A stretch of 64,000 nt of DNA from Chrysophaeum taylorii (Eukaryota; Sar; Pelagophyceae; Pelagomonadales; Pelagomonadaceae), in NCBI GenBank assembly GCA_029834535.1, contig JAQMWT010000314.1, positions 62,001 to 126,000 of the forward strand, in the 5' to 3' direction. The notes beneath the pieces were generated by a model, which saw only the letters and a list, made by a program, of their open reading frames with translations, did not search any database and was not told the DNA's origin. The translations under genes were made by a program, and so were the position numbers. Shown in pieces: positions 30,116 to 39,570 of this stretch; the stretch's first letter is position 1; every line of letters begins with the position of its first letter.

Positions 30116-31882
30116 TTATTGCGCGAGGCAGGCGTCGAGGCACGCGCTTTGGCAATCCTCGTAGGCAAAGTTGCCCGAGTTTCCTTTGACCTGCAAGGAA
30201 GAAGTAAGTAAGTAAGTAAGCGAGCAACATGGTAATTGGGGATGGGCTGCCGCGCACCAGGCAGCGCGTCGGCACATAGTCGGCGACCCAGGCACCTACG
30301 TAGTCGGATGGATGATCGAGCGAGTTTTTGGACGGAGGACGCTGGCGGTGGGTGGTGAACAGTCCTTTGACGGCTCGCCGGCTTTGAAGAAGCCGGCATC
30401 GTCGCCACAGTCGTCGGCGACTCGCGGCGCGCAGGTGGAGCAGCTCTTCTCGCAGGCCTGCCACGCGTAGACCTTGGCGTCGGCGAAGCGCTTGCAGCGA
30501 TTCGCGGCGGCGAGGCCAACCCAGGAGCAGTCCTTGTCTGGCTGGCCCTTGACATACCAGGAGTCGGAGTCGGCGCAGGCGAAAGGATCGCAGGCGCCGC
30601 AGGAGAAGACGCAGGCCTCGGAGGCGAGGGTACCGTCGACGCCTACCTTATCGCACCGCCCTTGAGTCCATTCGGCGACCCACGCGCAGTCCTTGGAGTT
30701 TCCGTCGAGGGTCCAGGATGTCGAGTCCTCGCAGAGGTCGAAGACCCAGGCCGCCCCGGTGTCGGTGTTGGCGTTGAGCGCCCCGACGACTACCGTCTTC
30801 CCGGAGATCGCGACCGCGCGCCCAAAGTCGTCGTCGGTCGTTCCGTCCGACGCGTTGAGGCGAGTCGAGAGCGCGAACGACGTAGTGCTGTTGACGTACA
30901 CGATCGCCGAGCCGACGTCAAAGTCGGCGCCGACGGTGGTGTCGAACTCGTCGTGGATAGCTCCCGCGACCAGCACGTCGTCGTCTACGGCGACCGCCGC
31001 GCCGAGACTGTCCGGCGCGCCCGCCGAAGCGCCCGTCGTCTCGAGGCGCTGGGTCTGGTTCCACGACGTGCCGTCGTCCGAGCTCGTGAAGACATACACA
31101 GCTCCCGCGTCCGCGACGGTCCCGTCCGCACGATCGGCGCCGACGACAACATCGTAGCCGGAGACGGCGACCGAGCCGCCGAAGAACGCGCCCGGCGAAG
31201 CGTCGGAGGCTCGCAGCGTCGCGACGTGAGCCCACGCTGCGGCGTAGGCGAACACGTAGACGCTGCCGGCGAGGTCGTCGTCCTGGGACGCTCCCACGAC
31301 AGCGATTCCGCCGTCGATGGCGACGGCCGTTCCGAATCTATCGCCGTTCCCTCCGTCCGGCGCGACCAACTTGGCGACCTGGCTCCACGCGTCTTCCGAG
31401 TAGAAGAAGAGGTACGCCGCGCCCGAGCCGGGCCCGTTCTCGCGGTGCCCCGGGGCGCCCACGAGCAGGTACACAGTTCCGTTCAGCGTCGTTAAAGCGA
31501 CGCTCGCGCCGAACGCGTCGACTATGGTCGTGTCCGAACCCGTAAGATTTGCCGTCGACACCACCAAGTCCTCGAACACCTGGACGATCCCCGTGTTTAA
31601 TGCGTCTGGCGCCCCCACCGCGAGGGTTCTTCCGGCGACGGCCACGGCCTCCCCGCCGCGGTCCCCCGGAGACGTATAGCTAACCACACCCACTACCTCG
31701 AGGGATTCGTACACGCACACGGCCCCGGCGTCGTCGTTGTAGCCCGGCGCGCCGACGGCGATCACGTCTCCGTCGACGGCGACGGCCCACCCGAAGTCGC
31801 CGGACACGGGCGCCTCGAGCTTGTTGGTAGCGCCGATGACCGCGCCGGTGATGAAACTCTGCAACAAGAACAACAACAACAT
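30116..31882 (-). CDS. Secreted FG-GAP beta-propeller protein with three ShK-like modules
   Basis: Three exons, read right to left: 31882-30361, 30295-30258 and 30190-30116. The introns 30360-30296 (65 nt) and 30257-30191 (67 nt) are GT-AG. The spliced length is 1635 nt, 544 aa. A signal peptide (MLLLFLLQSFITGA) precedes seven FG-GAP blades (FGWAVAVDGDVIAVGAPGYN is the first), enough for a seven-bladed integrin-alpha-type propeller. Three C-terminal ShK-like Cys modules share a KDCxWV...RC core. The third is completed only after splicing through the 38-nt middle exon, which supports the model. Some blades have D-rich loops that may bind calcium. Likely cell-surface or secreted, perhaps adhesive. 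Confidence 0.82.
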
Positions 31883-32014
31883 TCCTTCTTGAGTAGTAGT
31901 AGTGGCACCCCAACGGAAATTTTTTATTTTCTACCAATAATGTACCTACCTACCCGCGAATAAATTTTATTGTCGACCCCCTCCTCCTCGAAATTGAGAG
32001 CACGTCGTCGCACT

Positions 32015-32581
32015 TTAGAGACGGAGCGACTGGTCGTGCATGTCGATGGTCAGGTTGTAGAGTTTGCTGTTGACGGCGTGCACCCGGTCGACCTCTATTA
32101 AATCATAGATTTCGCAGCGCGGGTTGGCGAGCAGCGGCGTTCGCTGCTGATGCCGCTTGCAGCCGTGGAGCCGCCTCAGGTCCGAAGGGAGCTGGTGGCA
32201 ACACACCCGAAGGATATCCCAGAACTTGATGTGCGCCCGCAATTCGTTCATCTCTTCGCGCTCGAGACCAAAAAAAGGAACGTAGTGCCTCAGCTCATCG
32301 TAGGGACAAGCAAGAAGCTTCTCGTAGACCTGAGTGTAGACGGCGCCGGCGTAGGGTGACGAGGCGAACACCATCGTCGAGTTTTCGACGACGGCCCTGG
32401 GGCGGCTGATTTTGTACACGTTGCCCGCGTGTAGGTGCGTGTGATCCGACGCGTGACAAACTGTCGCGAGACCAAGCTGCCGCATCTTTAGGGACACAAT
32501 GCTGCACAGCACCTGGAACTGAAACATGGCCCCGTTCCCGCCAAACTGGGCCACGCTCAACGACGGGTTCCACTTCTCCAT
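32015..32581 (-). CDS. Hypothetical protein, 188 aa
   Basis: An intact frame from an ATG (MEKWNPSLSVAQFGGNGAMF). No signal peptide or membrane segment. It is rich in His and Cys (CHASDHTHLHAGN, RVCCHQL, RLHGCKRH), which might bind metal. The balanced amino-acid composition across the whole length argues that it is a real protein. I do not recognise the family. A short AT-rich 3' region separates it from the FG-GAP gene's start. Confidence 0.55.
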   Translation of the reverse strand: MEKWNPSLSVAQFGGNGAMFQFQVLCSIVSLKMRQLGLATVCHASDHTHLHAGNVYKISRPRAVVENSTMVFASSPYAGAVYTQVYEKLLACPYDELRHYVPFFGLEREEMNELRAHIKFWDILRVCCHQLPSDLRRLHGCKRHQQRTPLLANPRCEIYDLIEVDRVHAVNSKLYNLTIDMHDQSLRL

Positions 32582-34121
32582 TATTACTTTACTTTTACTT
32601 TAAGTACTTTTACAACGTGTGTTGAAAAAAAGGCCGAGTTCCGTACCGACCCGACCCGACCTGACCCTCCCAGAAAATGCCGCAAAAAAAGAAAGGTGAT
32701 TATTATTCATTAGAAGAAAAACCGCCACGTACTTTTCGGAAGCATAATATGCTAGTGGTCCTCGTCTCCTGCGCCATCCACCAACCCTTGTGCGGTCTTC
32801 GAGAGGCCGTCCTCATTGCCGCAGTCGCTGCGCTCTTCCTACCCTCTGCTCGCGCGAATGCCTGGCTCGAACCAACGCTCATCGGGGACTTTCCTCAAGA
32901 TTGATTGATTGATTGATTGATTGCATTCGTCGGTAAACATCGTATGGCAACGCGGCGATGGCGCCATCCAAGTCGTTCCCGACGACGAGGTCCACCCGCC
33001 ACCAAAAGAAGGAAAGTTTACTGCGTCGTGCGCGCGAACGAGACCCTCGGGGACGATTGGCTCGACTGCGTCCAACACTATAGTTATATTACTACTAAGT
33101 CGACGTCGAGGACACGACCCCAAAACCACAACCACTTTCTCCACTTGTTCGTCGGTAGCGAAAACATCCAAGCGGGCCCCCACGTTGTTGGCTACCCATC
33201 CCGCAATCCTCGCGGGACCATGCGGAATCCAGCCGACAAACCGACGACTTTGAGCTTTCTCGAGGGCATCGAGGCTGGGCGAGGCCAATGGCGGCAGCAG
33301 CACCGCGGCAAACGACGACGACGACGACGACAGCGGGAAAATCGCCACAGTCGTCCGTTTCGTCGAGGTGCGGCGGCAACAACAACGTCTCTCTCGCGCT
33401 CGCCGGAGAGCTCCGATGATGTGATTATATGGAGGTTCGCATGGTCATCACTTGCGCTGCGGATCGGACGCCATTTTCGGGCGCCCTTGACCTCGATCAA
33501 TAGATGCCTGCCATAAGCGCCATGCACCGTATGACTGTCCCACTACACCAGGTGTATCTATCGCCCCCTACTATTCAGTTGTTGGACACATACGCTGATC
33601 GCTCGCTAACCGCGTGGTCGGTATCGAGGACGGTGCCTTAAGAACCTGCGCCTTGCGAGGGTATCGCTCCTCCCGTGTAGGTTGGCACCTGTTCGCCTCT
33701 GGGGCGGGTCGGTTGTGGAAGCCGGGCGTTCGCAGTGGATCGGGGCACGGCCGGAGGGCGCAGAAGGAAATGTTAACGATGAAGCTAGTTGTCAGTCAGA
33801 TCGCAATCTCTACATGGAGAAAAAGCGTCGAGTGTCGGAACACCCTGTGATTTTGAACCTGGGCGCAACGGCGTTGGAGTATTATTAGCCTACGCCCCAT
33901 GCATGCACTCCGCTGGTTAACAGTTTGTTATTTTTTGTTGTTGGACACCGTTTGCCCAGTTCTCATTGAGCGCGAGTCATCAGTTGACAAAAATCAACTC
34001 GCCCTGGCTCAATCCCCTAGTGACTCTGATCCAGCTCTTGGATTCGAATCTACGCCCTATGCACATTTGGCTGGCCGTTAGGGTAGTTATAATAATAAGT
34101 CTTTCTCAATTTTTCTTCGTG
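32582..34121. other. Region without a confident gene
   Basis: An ATTG microsatellite is at 32900-32923. Opposing frames overlap between 32839 and 33527. The minus-strand frame (RRFVGWIPHGPARIAGWVAN) and the plus-strand one (YCVVRANETLGDDWLDCVQH) both look partly protein-like but lack good ATG starts, so I cannot decide between them. A GATTCGAATC motif at about 34030-34045 resembles a pol III B box without a tRNA around it. The rest is unassigned. Confidence 0.4.
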
Positions 34122-34997
34122 ATGAGCGCGTGGTATGCTAGAAGGCGATCTTTGGTGCTTCGGTTCGCCGTCGTAGCCGAGGAGGTAGTGGACGAGACGG
34201 CGAACGTCGAAGCCGTTGCCGCCGTCCGAGCGGTGCGCGAGGCGACAAGGTATCTCGAGTCGTCGAGCGACGATCTCGAGTCGGCGCGCGCGGCGGCGGC
34301 CGCCGCGCTCAAGGCCGCGGGCCTCGAGACAACGATGCGCGCGCGCCTGCGCTTCGCGACGCCAGGCAAGCACGAGCTGGTACACCACATTCTCCCGAAT
34401 CTCTGGGCCGGAGGTTGGTCGGCGCTGAACGACGGCTGCCGCTCGCTCAAACTCCGTCGCGTGCGGTACGTCCTCTCCATCACGACGGCGACGCGACGCC
34501 TGCCCTTCGTTCACCTCCAAATCGAGTGCCCGGACGAGCCGACGGCGCCGCTCCACCAGCACTTCGCTGCCATTTGCTGGTTTCTCGACGCGGCGCGAAA
34601 GCGCGGCCGAGCGTACGCGCACTGTGGCGCTGGCGTCTCGCGCACGGGTGCCTGCCTCGTCGCGTACGTCGTGTGGCGCTTCCGACTCACTGTGGATGAG
34701 GCCCTCGTCGTCGTCCGCGCGGGTCGACCCAAGATCCGCCCGAATGGCGGCTTTATGCGCCAACTCGCCGCCTGGGAGGCGCGGGTCCGAGCTTCCCCCA
34801 AGCGTCTTTCCCTCGAAGACGAGCTCCCGCGCGACACCGCCGATCAGCTTGCCTTTTGGGCCGCTTTCCAAGACGACGACGACGACGGCTTTTGCGGCGG
34901 CAAGGGAGAAGGAGATCACCAGGCGCGGCAGCTTGTCCTCGCCCCTGATAATAAAAACAGGCGGCGGCGGGACCAAAAATGTTGTTCGAAGAAGTAG
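34122..34997 (+). CDS. Dual-specificity (DSP) protein phosphatase
   Basis: The product is 291 aa from the ATG at 34122; upstream frame is open but without good starts. The catalytic loop HCGAGVSRTG fits HCx5R(S/T) with nucleophilic Cys and phosphate-binding Arg. The candidate general-acid Asp lies about 35 residues earlier in IECPDEPTAP. The domain (about residues 85-225) begins ILPNLWAGGWSALND and ends with IRPNGGFMRQLAAWE, both standard DSP features. The N-terminal 80 residues are helical and Ala/Glu-rich. The C-terminus is acidic (DDDDD), then basic (NRRRRDQK). It probably dephosphorylates Ser/Thr/Tyr on a signalling protein; the substrate cannot be told. Confidence 0.9.
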   Translation: MSAWYARRRSLVLRFAVVAEEVVDETANVEAVAAVRAVREATRYLESSSDDLESARAAAAAALKAAGLETTMRARLRFATPGKHELVHHILPNLWAGGWSALNDGCRSLKLRRVRYVLSITTATRRLPFVHLQIECPDEPTAPLHQHFAAICWFLDAARKRGRAYAHCGAGVSRTGACLVAYVVWRFRLTVDEALVVVRAGRPKIRPNGGFMRQLAAWEARVRASPKRLSLEDELPRDTADQLAFWAAFQDDDDDGFCGGKGEGDHQARQLVLAPDNKNRRRRDQKCCSKK

Positions 34998-35085
34998 ACC
35001 TATTCCGTCGTTATTACTACAAATAAATAAATAACTAAATGAATAAATAAAGAAAGGGGTACCGTGTCTTCCTCAGGGGCCGGGG

Positions 35086-35916
35086 TCACAGTGTCCTGCC
35101 GAGAGTCAGCAGGAGAAAGGCGTGGAGTTGCGGGACGCTCGCGCCGTGGCTCATGTAAGATGGGCGACGGGGGTCGGCGTCCTCACGAGATCGGAGGTCG
35201 ACGTCGTCGTCGACCACCACAACAGCCGGGGATTTCCATTGTATTCTCGCGAATCCCCGAGACAGGACTTCTTTTTGGTTGTCGCGATGGAAGGAGGCGT
35301 CAACAAAGTCGACGGTCGCGGGGCAAATGGCCGCGGCTTCTCGCACAAAGTTTGGGTCGCGCCAAAGGTTTTTCCCGATGCGCCGGGTGCAAACGTGGCG
35401 CACGAGAGGGTTCGACGCGTCGTGGTGGCTGAGCGCGGCCAGCGCGATGTCGGGGTCCTCAAAGAGCTCCTGGTCGGAAGCGCTCAAACACGGGGATCTG
35501 AGATAACCGGCGTCCAAATGACCCAGCTTTTTGTCGAGGCCGAGCGGGCGCCACATGTGGAGCGTCGCCAGCATGCGGAACTTGGAGTGCTTGGCCCACG
35601 TCAAGACGTCGATCAAGTGCGCGGGGTGCGCTCTGTCGGCGTACCGCGCGAGATCTCGAGCGGCGCGAGCGTACCGGTCGTCCATTGTCCAGAAGCGGAA
35701 CGGACTATAGAGGTTGGTACTCAACACCTCCACGAGCCCAAAGTGCAGTCTGCAGGGCGCCTCGATCGTCCAGGGCGCGGGCTGGTGCGTCTCGACCGCC
35801 ACCACGAGCCGCCAGCTCGACACCTTCAGCCTCGCCAACCACTTGTCATCAACAAAGGCCGTCACGTACAACGCGCCGTGATTTTGCTCGAAGAGTCTTT
35901 CGAGGGCCGATGGCAT
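35086..35916 (-). CDS. DUF4116-like repeat protein
   Basis: The product is 276 aa from the ATG at 35916. The C-terminal half has repeating units of the form D.ELFEDPDIALAAL...ASN.L and LWRDPNFVREAAAICPATVD followed by FVDAS. These match the DUF4116 pattern (a run of predicted helices with D-x-x-hydrophobic-V/A cores) common in protist proteins. The N-terminal half (ERLFEQNHGALYVTAFVDDK) is unassigned. No signal or membrane segment. Function unknown. It is convergent with the phosphatase gene, 88 bp apart. Confidence 0.55.
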   Translation of the reverse strand: MPSALERLFEQNHGALYVTAFVDDKWLARLKVSSWRLVVAVETHQPAPWTIEAPCRLHFGLVEVLSTNLYSPFRFWTMDDRYARAARDLARYADRAHPAHLIDVLTWAKHSKFRMLATLHMWRPLGLDKKLGHLDAGYLRSPCLSASDQELFEDPDIALAALSHHDASNPLVRHVCTRRIGKNLWRDPNFVREAAAICPATVDFVDASFHRDNQKEVLSRGFARIQWKSPAVVVVDDDVDLRSREDADPRRPSYMSHGASVPQLHAFLLLTLGRTL

Positions 35917-36304
35917 ACAACGCAACAGGGATGGTGGATCAGGCTCGGTGAGGGCCCATATGGCCCGTGGGGCGGCGCCAGAATCCTAGTACACTAGGTT
36001 GATTGACGCCGAGTTTCTTGGCAGTATTTAGAGCAAAATATAGGTACAAAAATTTAGTAGCATTCTTCTTGGAAGACTTTTGGCACGTTTGGGCAGAAAG
36101 AATTGCCCTTCAACCCTTCCATAGGAAGGTTGCCAAGGGCAGGAGAATTCTCGAGCGCTTGAGAACGCCAACGGATCCCTTTTCAAGACATGTTTTCGCG
36201 ACTCCATGACTCAGTAGTCTAAACTCGATATTAATTTGCGTCTTATAATAACAATAATCCTAATAAAGACTCGACCCTCCACGACGTCTTCACCACCTTT
36301 GGGA
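35917..36304. other. Intergenic stretch with an AT-richer open frame
   Basis: 36003-36209 is an open plus-strand frame without ATG (it begins TTG). Its A/T content is higher than the surroundings and it has a protein-like basic C-terminal part. It may be a gene fragment or exon. No family recognised. Confidence 0.35.
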
Positions 36305-36666
36305 ATGATGGGAATCCACCCAGTTCATCACCATCTTCCTCGGCACTCGTCCAAGGCTCTCTTTTACGACACGCCGGCGGCTCGCACGCAACACCGACGC
36401 CTCGTCGAGCTTCACTGCCAGCTCGTCGAGCACACCGTCGAGTGCACGCAACGCAACTGTCGCTGGGCCAATTGCCGCAGGCTCAGAGATATGATGGACC
36501 ATTCGGCGGACTGTCAGACGCCGAGTTGCGTCGATTGTCGGCGCATAGCGGCGCTCCTCAACATCTACGCTCGCCATCGTCAGCGCAAGGCGCTCGCTCT
36601 CGACCGTCGCGCCGTGCTCGACGACATCACCGAGGGATGCAGACAATTGCGGGTCGTCGATTCTTC

Positions 36667-36698
<32 letters not shown>

Positions 36699-36712
36699 CG
36701 TCGTCGTCGTGA
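36305..36712 (+). CDS. TAZ zinc-finger protein, short
   Basis: The product is 135 aa from the ATG at 36305. Residues about 25-110 carry the TAZ pattern of His and Cys ligands: LVEHTVECTQRNCRWANCRR, then MMDHSADCQTPSCVDCRRIA and ALLNIYARHR. TAZ domains (CBP/p300, plant BT proteins) bind transactivation helices. The expected third HCCC cluster is weak or lost, and the protein ends in a run of about 15 Ser coded by a TCT/TCG repeat at 36660-36709. Repeat expansion may have replaced the original C-terminus. Probably a nuclear scaffold, but much shorter than CBP. Confidence 0.75.
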
Positions 36713-37770
36713 TGGTCGACCATGTGCTGATGACGGTGATGATGATGATGACGATGATGATGCCGTGTGTGTGTGTGTGTGTGTGTTTCGTCGGACAATT
36801 GACGATTCTCGACGCTCGCTCGTACGCTCTTCGTTTGTGACAACAACACCGATGAGTCTCCTCTCGCCTCGCTCTTCTACATGATCAAGAGCATACTGCG
36901 TCATTTTTTTTGCAGTCGTCGTACCACTCCTCGTGATAATATGGCGGCTTCCGCTTTACCTACCTACGGTTGAATTATAAAAACATACTTCAGGTTCGCA
37001 ATCGCGACCGTCGATCGGTGCCTAGGAACGAGGGACAAAAACTTCATCCACGACGGGACTGCGCTTGTTGTTGTGCTCGAGGTTCCTTTGAAAGCAGCGT
37101 TCATGAGGTAGAACGTGGGTAACGTCAAGGAATGCGCGCGCGCGCGCAACGGAGACATCTTCTATCTAGAGCCGCATCAGTGGTGCTGGTGGTCTCGGTG
37201 TTCTTCTTCGCGGATTCTCGCGGCTACTTCGTAGCGTGTGGCCTATATAGACTTCCCACGCCTTCCTGTGTATCAACGCCGTCACGCGTCCAGTTCTCAA
37301 TTTTTCTTGTTTCGCATCTCCACCCCAAAACGGGTGATGATTGCTAAAAAGGCCGCGCTTTCAAGATTGAACTCGTCGTCGTCGTCGTCGTCGCACGCGG
37401 TGGATCACATCCACGTAACAAACTAGCACGCGCCCAAAAAACACAAACATGGCGCTCTAATTTATTAATAATAAACGAGGTCGTCGACTGCCCACCACAA
37501 TCGAATCGATCGCCTATGTTATATGTGTTGCGTGCGCGCCATCAATCAGGACTCATCGACGGTTCATCCGCGGCCACCCAAGGTCGAGGTCGCTTGACGC
37601 AGGTCGGAGCAGCAGCGGCGCGGAGCCGCACGCAGTTAGCACCGCCAAGAACGTGTCCCTCTTCCTCCGGGAAAGGACGCACCGCACAATCCTCGGGGCC
37701 GGCCGGCCGGCCGGCCGGCCGGCGGGCGGGCGGGCGCAAATAGAAAGAAGAGCGCCAGAGATGACATCGA
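36713..37770. other. Intergenic kilobase with simple repeats
   Basis: GAT/ATG and GT runs lie at 36730-36785, a GCGC run at 37136-37147, a GTC run at 37375-37392 and a GGCC/GGCG run at 37697-37736. Short open frames have no recognisable content. Confidence 0.5.
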
Positions 37771-38757
37771 TCAAAAATCCAGACAGTTCGGTTCAAACCG
37801 GGCCTGGACGACAGGCGAGTGGAGCATGTGGCGCATGCAAGGATCGGCGTGACGGTCGAAATAAGCCGCAACGGCGTCGAAATTGCCTAGCCTCGCCCGG
37901 AGCGACTCGCGAGCGGAGGAGTTCTTCGCTTCGAGCGCGATGGTTGTCAGCAGTTTCCGTCGCCTTGGCAACGTGTGTCGTAGCGGCGTCGGAAGCAGGC
38001 GGTCGAGAATCGCGACGACGGTGCCCTTGGCGTCGAGCTGGAGGGCCTCGTAGGTGACTCTCATCGTCGGCCAGCAGGCAGCGTCGGCGATCGCTACGAG
38101 AGCGCGCGTCTTATTCAGCTTGAGGCGCGACAGGTCCAAGAGCTCGCGTGGGTCGACCAGCGGCGCTCTCGGTACGCAGCTCGGCTGGACCTGGCCGCAC
38201 TTTGTGCAGGCCATAGACTTGCGATGCACGCCGGCCTTGACGATTCCAGAGACGGCAGATTTTACTACGTTTGCTCGTACGTATACGACGAGAAGGCGCT
38301 CGATGGATTTCCATCGCATCGCCGCGCACAACGCGCTCGCCGTCAGGTCGGGCCGTTGCGCGTCGACTGGATTGAAGGAAAAGCCACGGACGGCAGCTCG
38401 CGGTCGCGCGGGCTCCGCGCACGAAGTCTTCTCGCCTGTGCCGCCGAGGCATTTGTCGCGCACGTTCCCCGCGCTGTAGCAGCGGTTCGTGCGCACGGCG
38501 CATCGCACGGCAAGATCGAGCCAGGCCGCGCGGCCCTCGACCCCGCCGCGCTCCCAATGCCCCTTGAAGAGCTGGTGGCGGAAGTTGATCCCGGTCTGCG
38601 CGATGAGCCCGGCGGCCCAGGTCGACCCGGTCTCTGGGAGCTTGAACATCACGAGACTCGCTCGGGCGGCGGTCAGCGTTCCATCGCGCGAGCAGAAGCA
38701 CTCGTCCGCCGCGGCGGTTGCGAACAGACTTACGACGAAGACAGCGCGCCGCCGCAT
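37771..38757 (-). CDS. Secretory-pathway sulfotransferase-like protein
   Basis: The product is 328 aa from an ATG, with an N-terminal signal or anchor (MRRRAVFVVSLFATAAADE). A P-loop-like PAPS 5'-phosphosulfate site is seen in VMFKLPETGSTWAAGLI (compare PKTGSTW). A 3'-phosphate site is seen in VYVRANVVKSAVSGI, with the Arg and Ser expected. The C-terminal part has sequons. Ten or more Cys suggest lumenal disulfides. It would transfer sulfate from PAPS to a glycan or other lumenal acceptor in the Golgi. Similarity is limited to the cofactor sites, so the acceptor is unknown. Confidence 0.65.
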   Translation of the reverse strand: MRRRAVFVVSLFATAAADECFCSRDGTLTAARASLVMFKLPETGSTWAAGLIAQTGINFRHQLFKGHWERGGVEGRAAWLDLAVRCAVRTNRCYSAGNVRDKCLGGTGEKTSCAEPARPRAAVRGFSFNPVDAQRPDLTASALCAAMRWKSIERLLVVYVRANVVKSAVSGIVKAGVHRKSMACTKCGQVQPSCVPRAPLVDPRELLDLSRLKLNKTRALVAIADAACWPTMRVTYEALQLDAKGTVVAILDRLLPTPLRHTLPRRRKLLTTIALEAKNSSARESLRARLGNFDAVAAYFDRHADPCMRHMLHSPVVQARFEPNCLDF

Positions 38758-38842
38758 TAATAATTACCATAATAATAATAATAATTACCCTAGCTACTTT
38801 CCCGGGAACGTTCGTTCCCTCGTCGCCGTTATTTTTCGACGC

Positions 38843-39422
38843 ATGATGATGGAAGTGTCGTGCATTCCGCGGCTCTCGAGGTACCAAGTCCGTCTTGTCG
38901 GGCTGTTAGTCACCACCCGTCGCAGGTCATTCGCGACGGTCCCGGTGATGGCATCGACGAATCGAACGTTGCGAGAGTGAGGGACGGTTGCGCCGCCGAT
39001 TGATTGGTTTCCCACCCCCACGCAGGCAAATCCTGAGGGGGTACGGGGAGCTGCCGTTCCGCGGGCAGCCGATATACGTTGGCGAGGGCGTGCTGGTTGC
39101 CGAGGACGCCTGGGCGTGCGCGCTCCAACTGGAAGTGACGGCGCGCGAGGCGTTTGGCACGCTGAGCGCATTCGACCTCGAGGCCTGGCTGAAGGACCGC
39201 ATCAACCTCGAAGGTACGCTCTCGGATCGGATCGCCTTCGAGACCCTCGTCGCCAACCTCGACGGCGGCGGCGGCTTTGAAGCAGGTTACCTCCCGGAGA
39301 AGATAACCGACATCCTCCAAAGTCCGCTCAAGGAGGTCGACCCCTGCCGGGGCCTTGACGACGACTTCTTCTTCTTCGACTTTTTTTGTAAGGAAAAGCA
39401 TGAGGAGGAGCAACAAGAGTGA
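38843..39422 (+). CDS. Hypothetical protein with one 49-nt intron
   Basis: Exon 1 is 38843-38976 and exon 2 is 39026-39422; the intron 38977-39025 runs GTGAGGGAC to CCACGCAG. The spliced frame gives 176 aa and joins NRTLRE to QILRGYGELPFRGQPIYVGE without a break, which supports the model. The middle part is evenly composed (ACALQLEVTAREAFGTLSAF, DRIAFETLVANLDGGGGFEA). The C-terminus is Asp/Phe-rich, then acidic. I do not recognise the family. A basic N-terminus (RRRSFATVPVMAST) could be a mitochondrial presequence if translation starts at one of the three first Met codons. Confidence 0.6.
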
Positions 39423-39570
39423 GGACCCCGGCGAGCGTAGAATATTATTCTTCTCCCGGCGGATATTCATTCGGGTTATTGACTGTCAATTCAATTCGGG
39501 CGCCTCCCTCTCTCTCTCTCTCATAAATTTGTAGTAGAAAAAAAAATCTACGAGGGAGCCGCTGCGGTCA

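Noticed and set aside
34022-34060. Second B-box-like GATTCGAATC motif
   Set aside because: No surrounding tRNA structure or partner A box.
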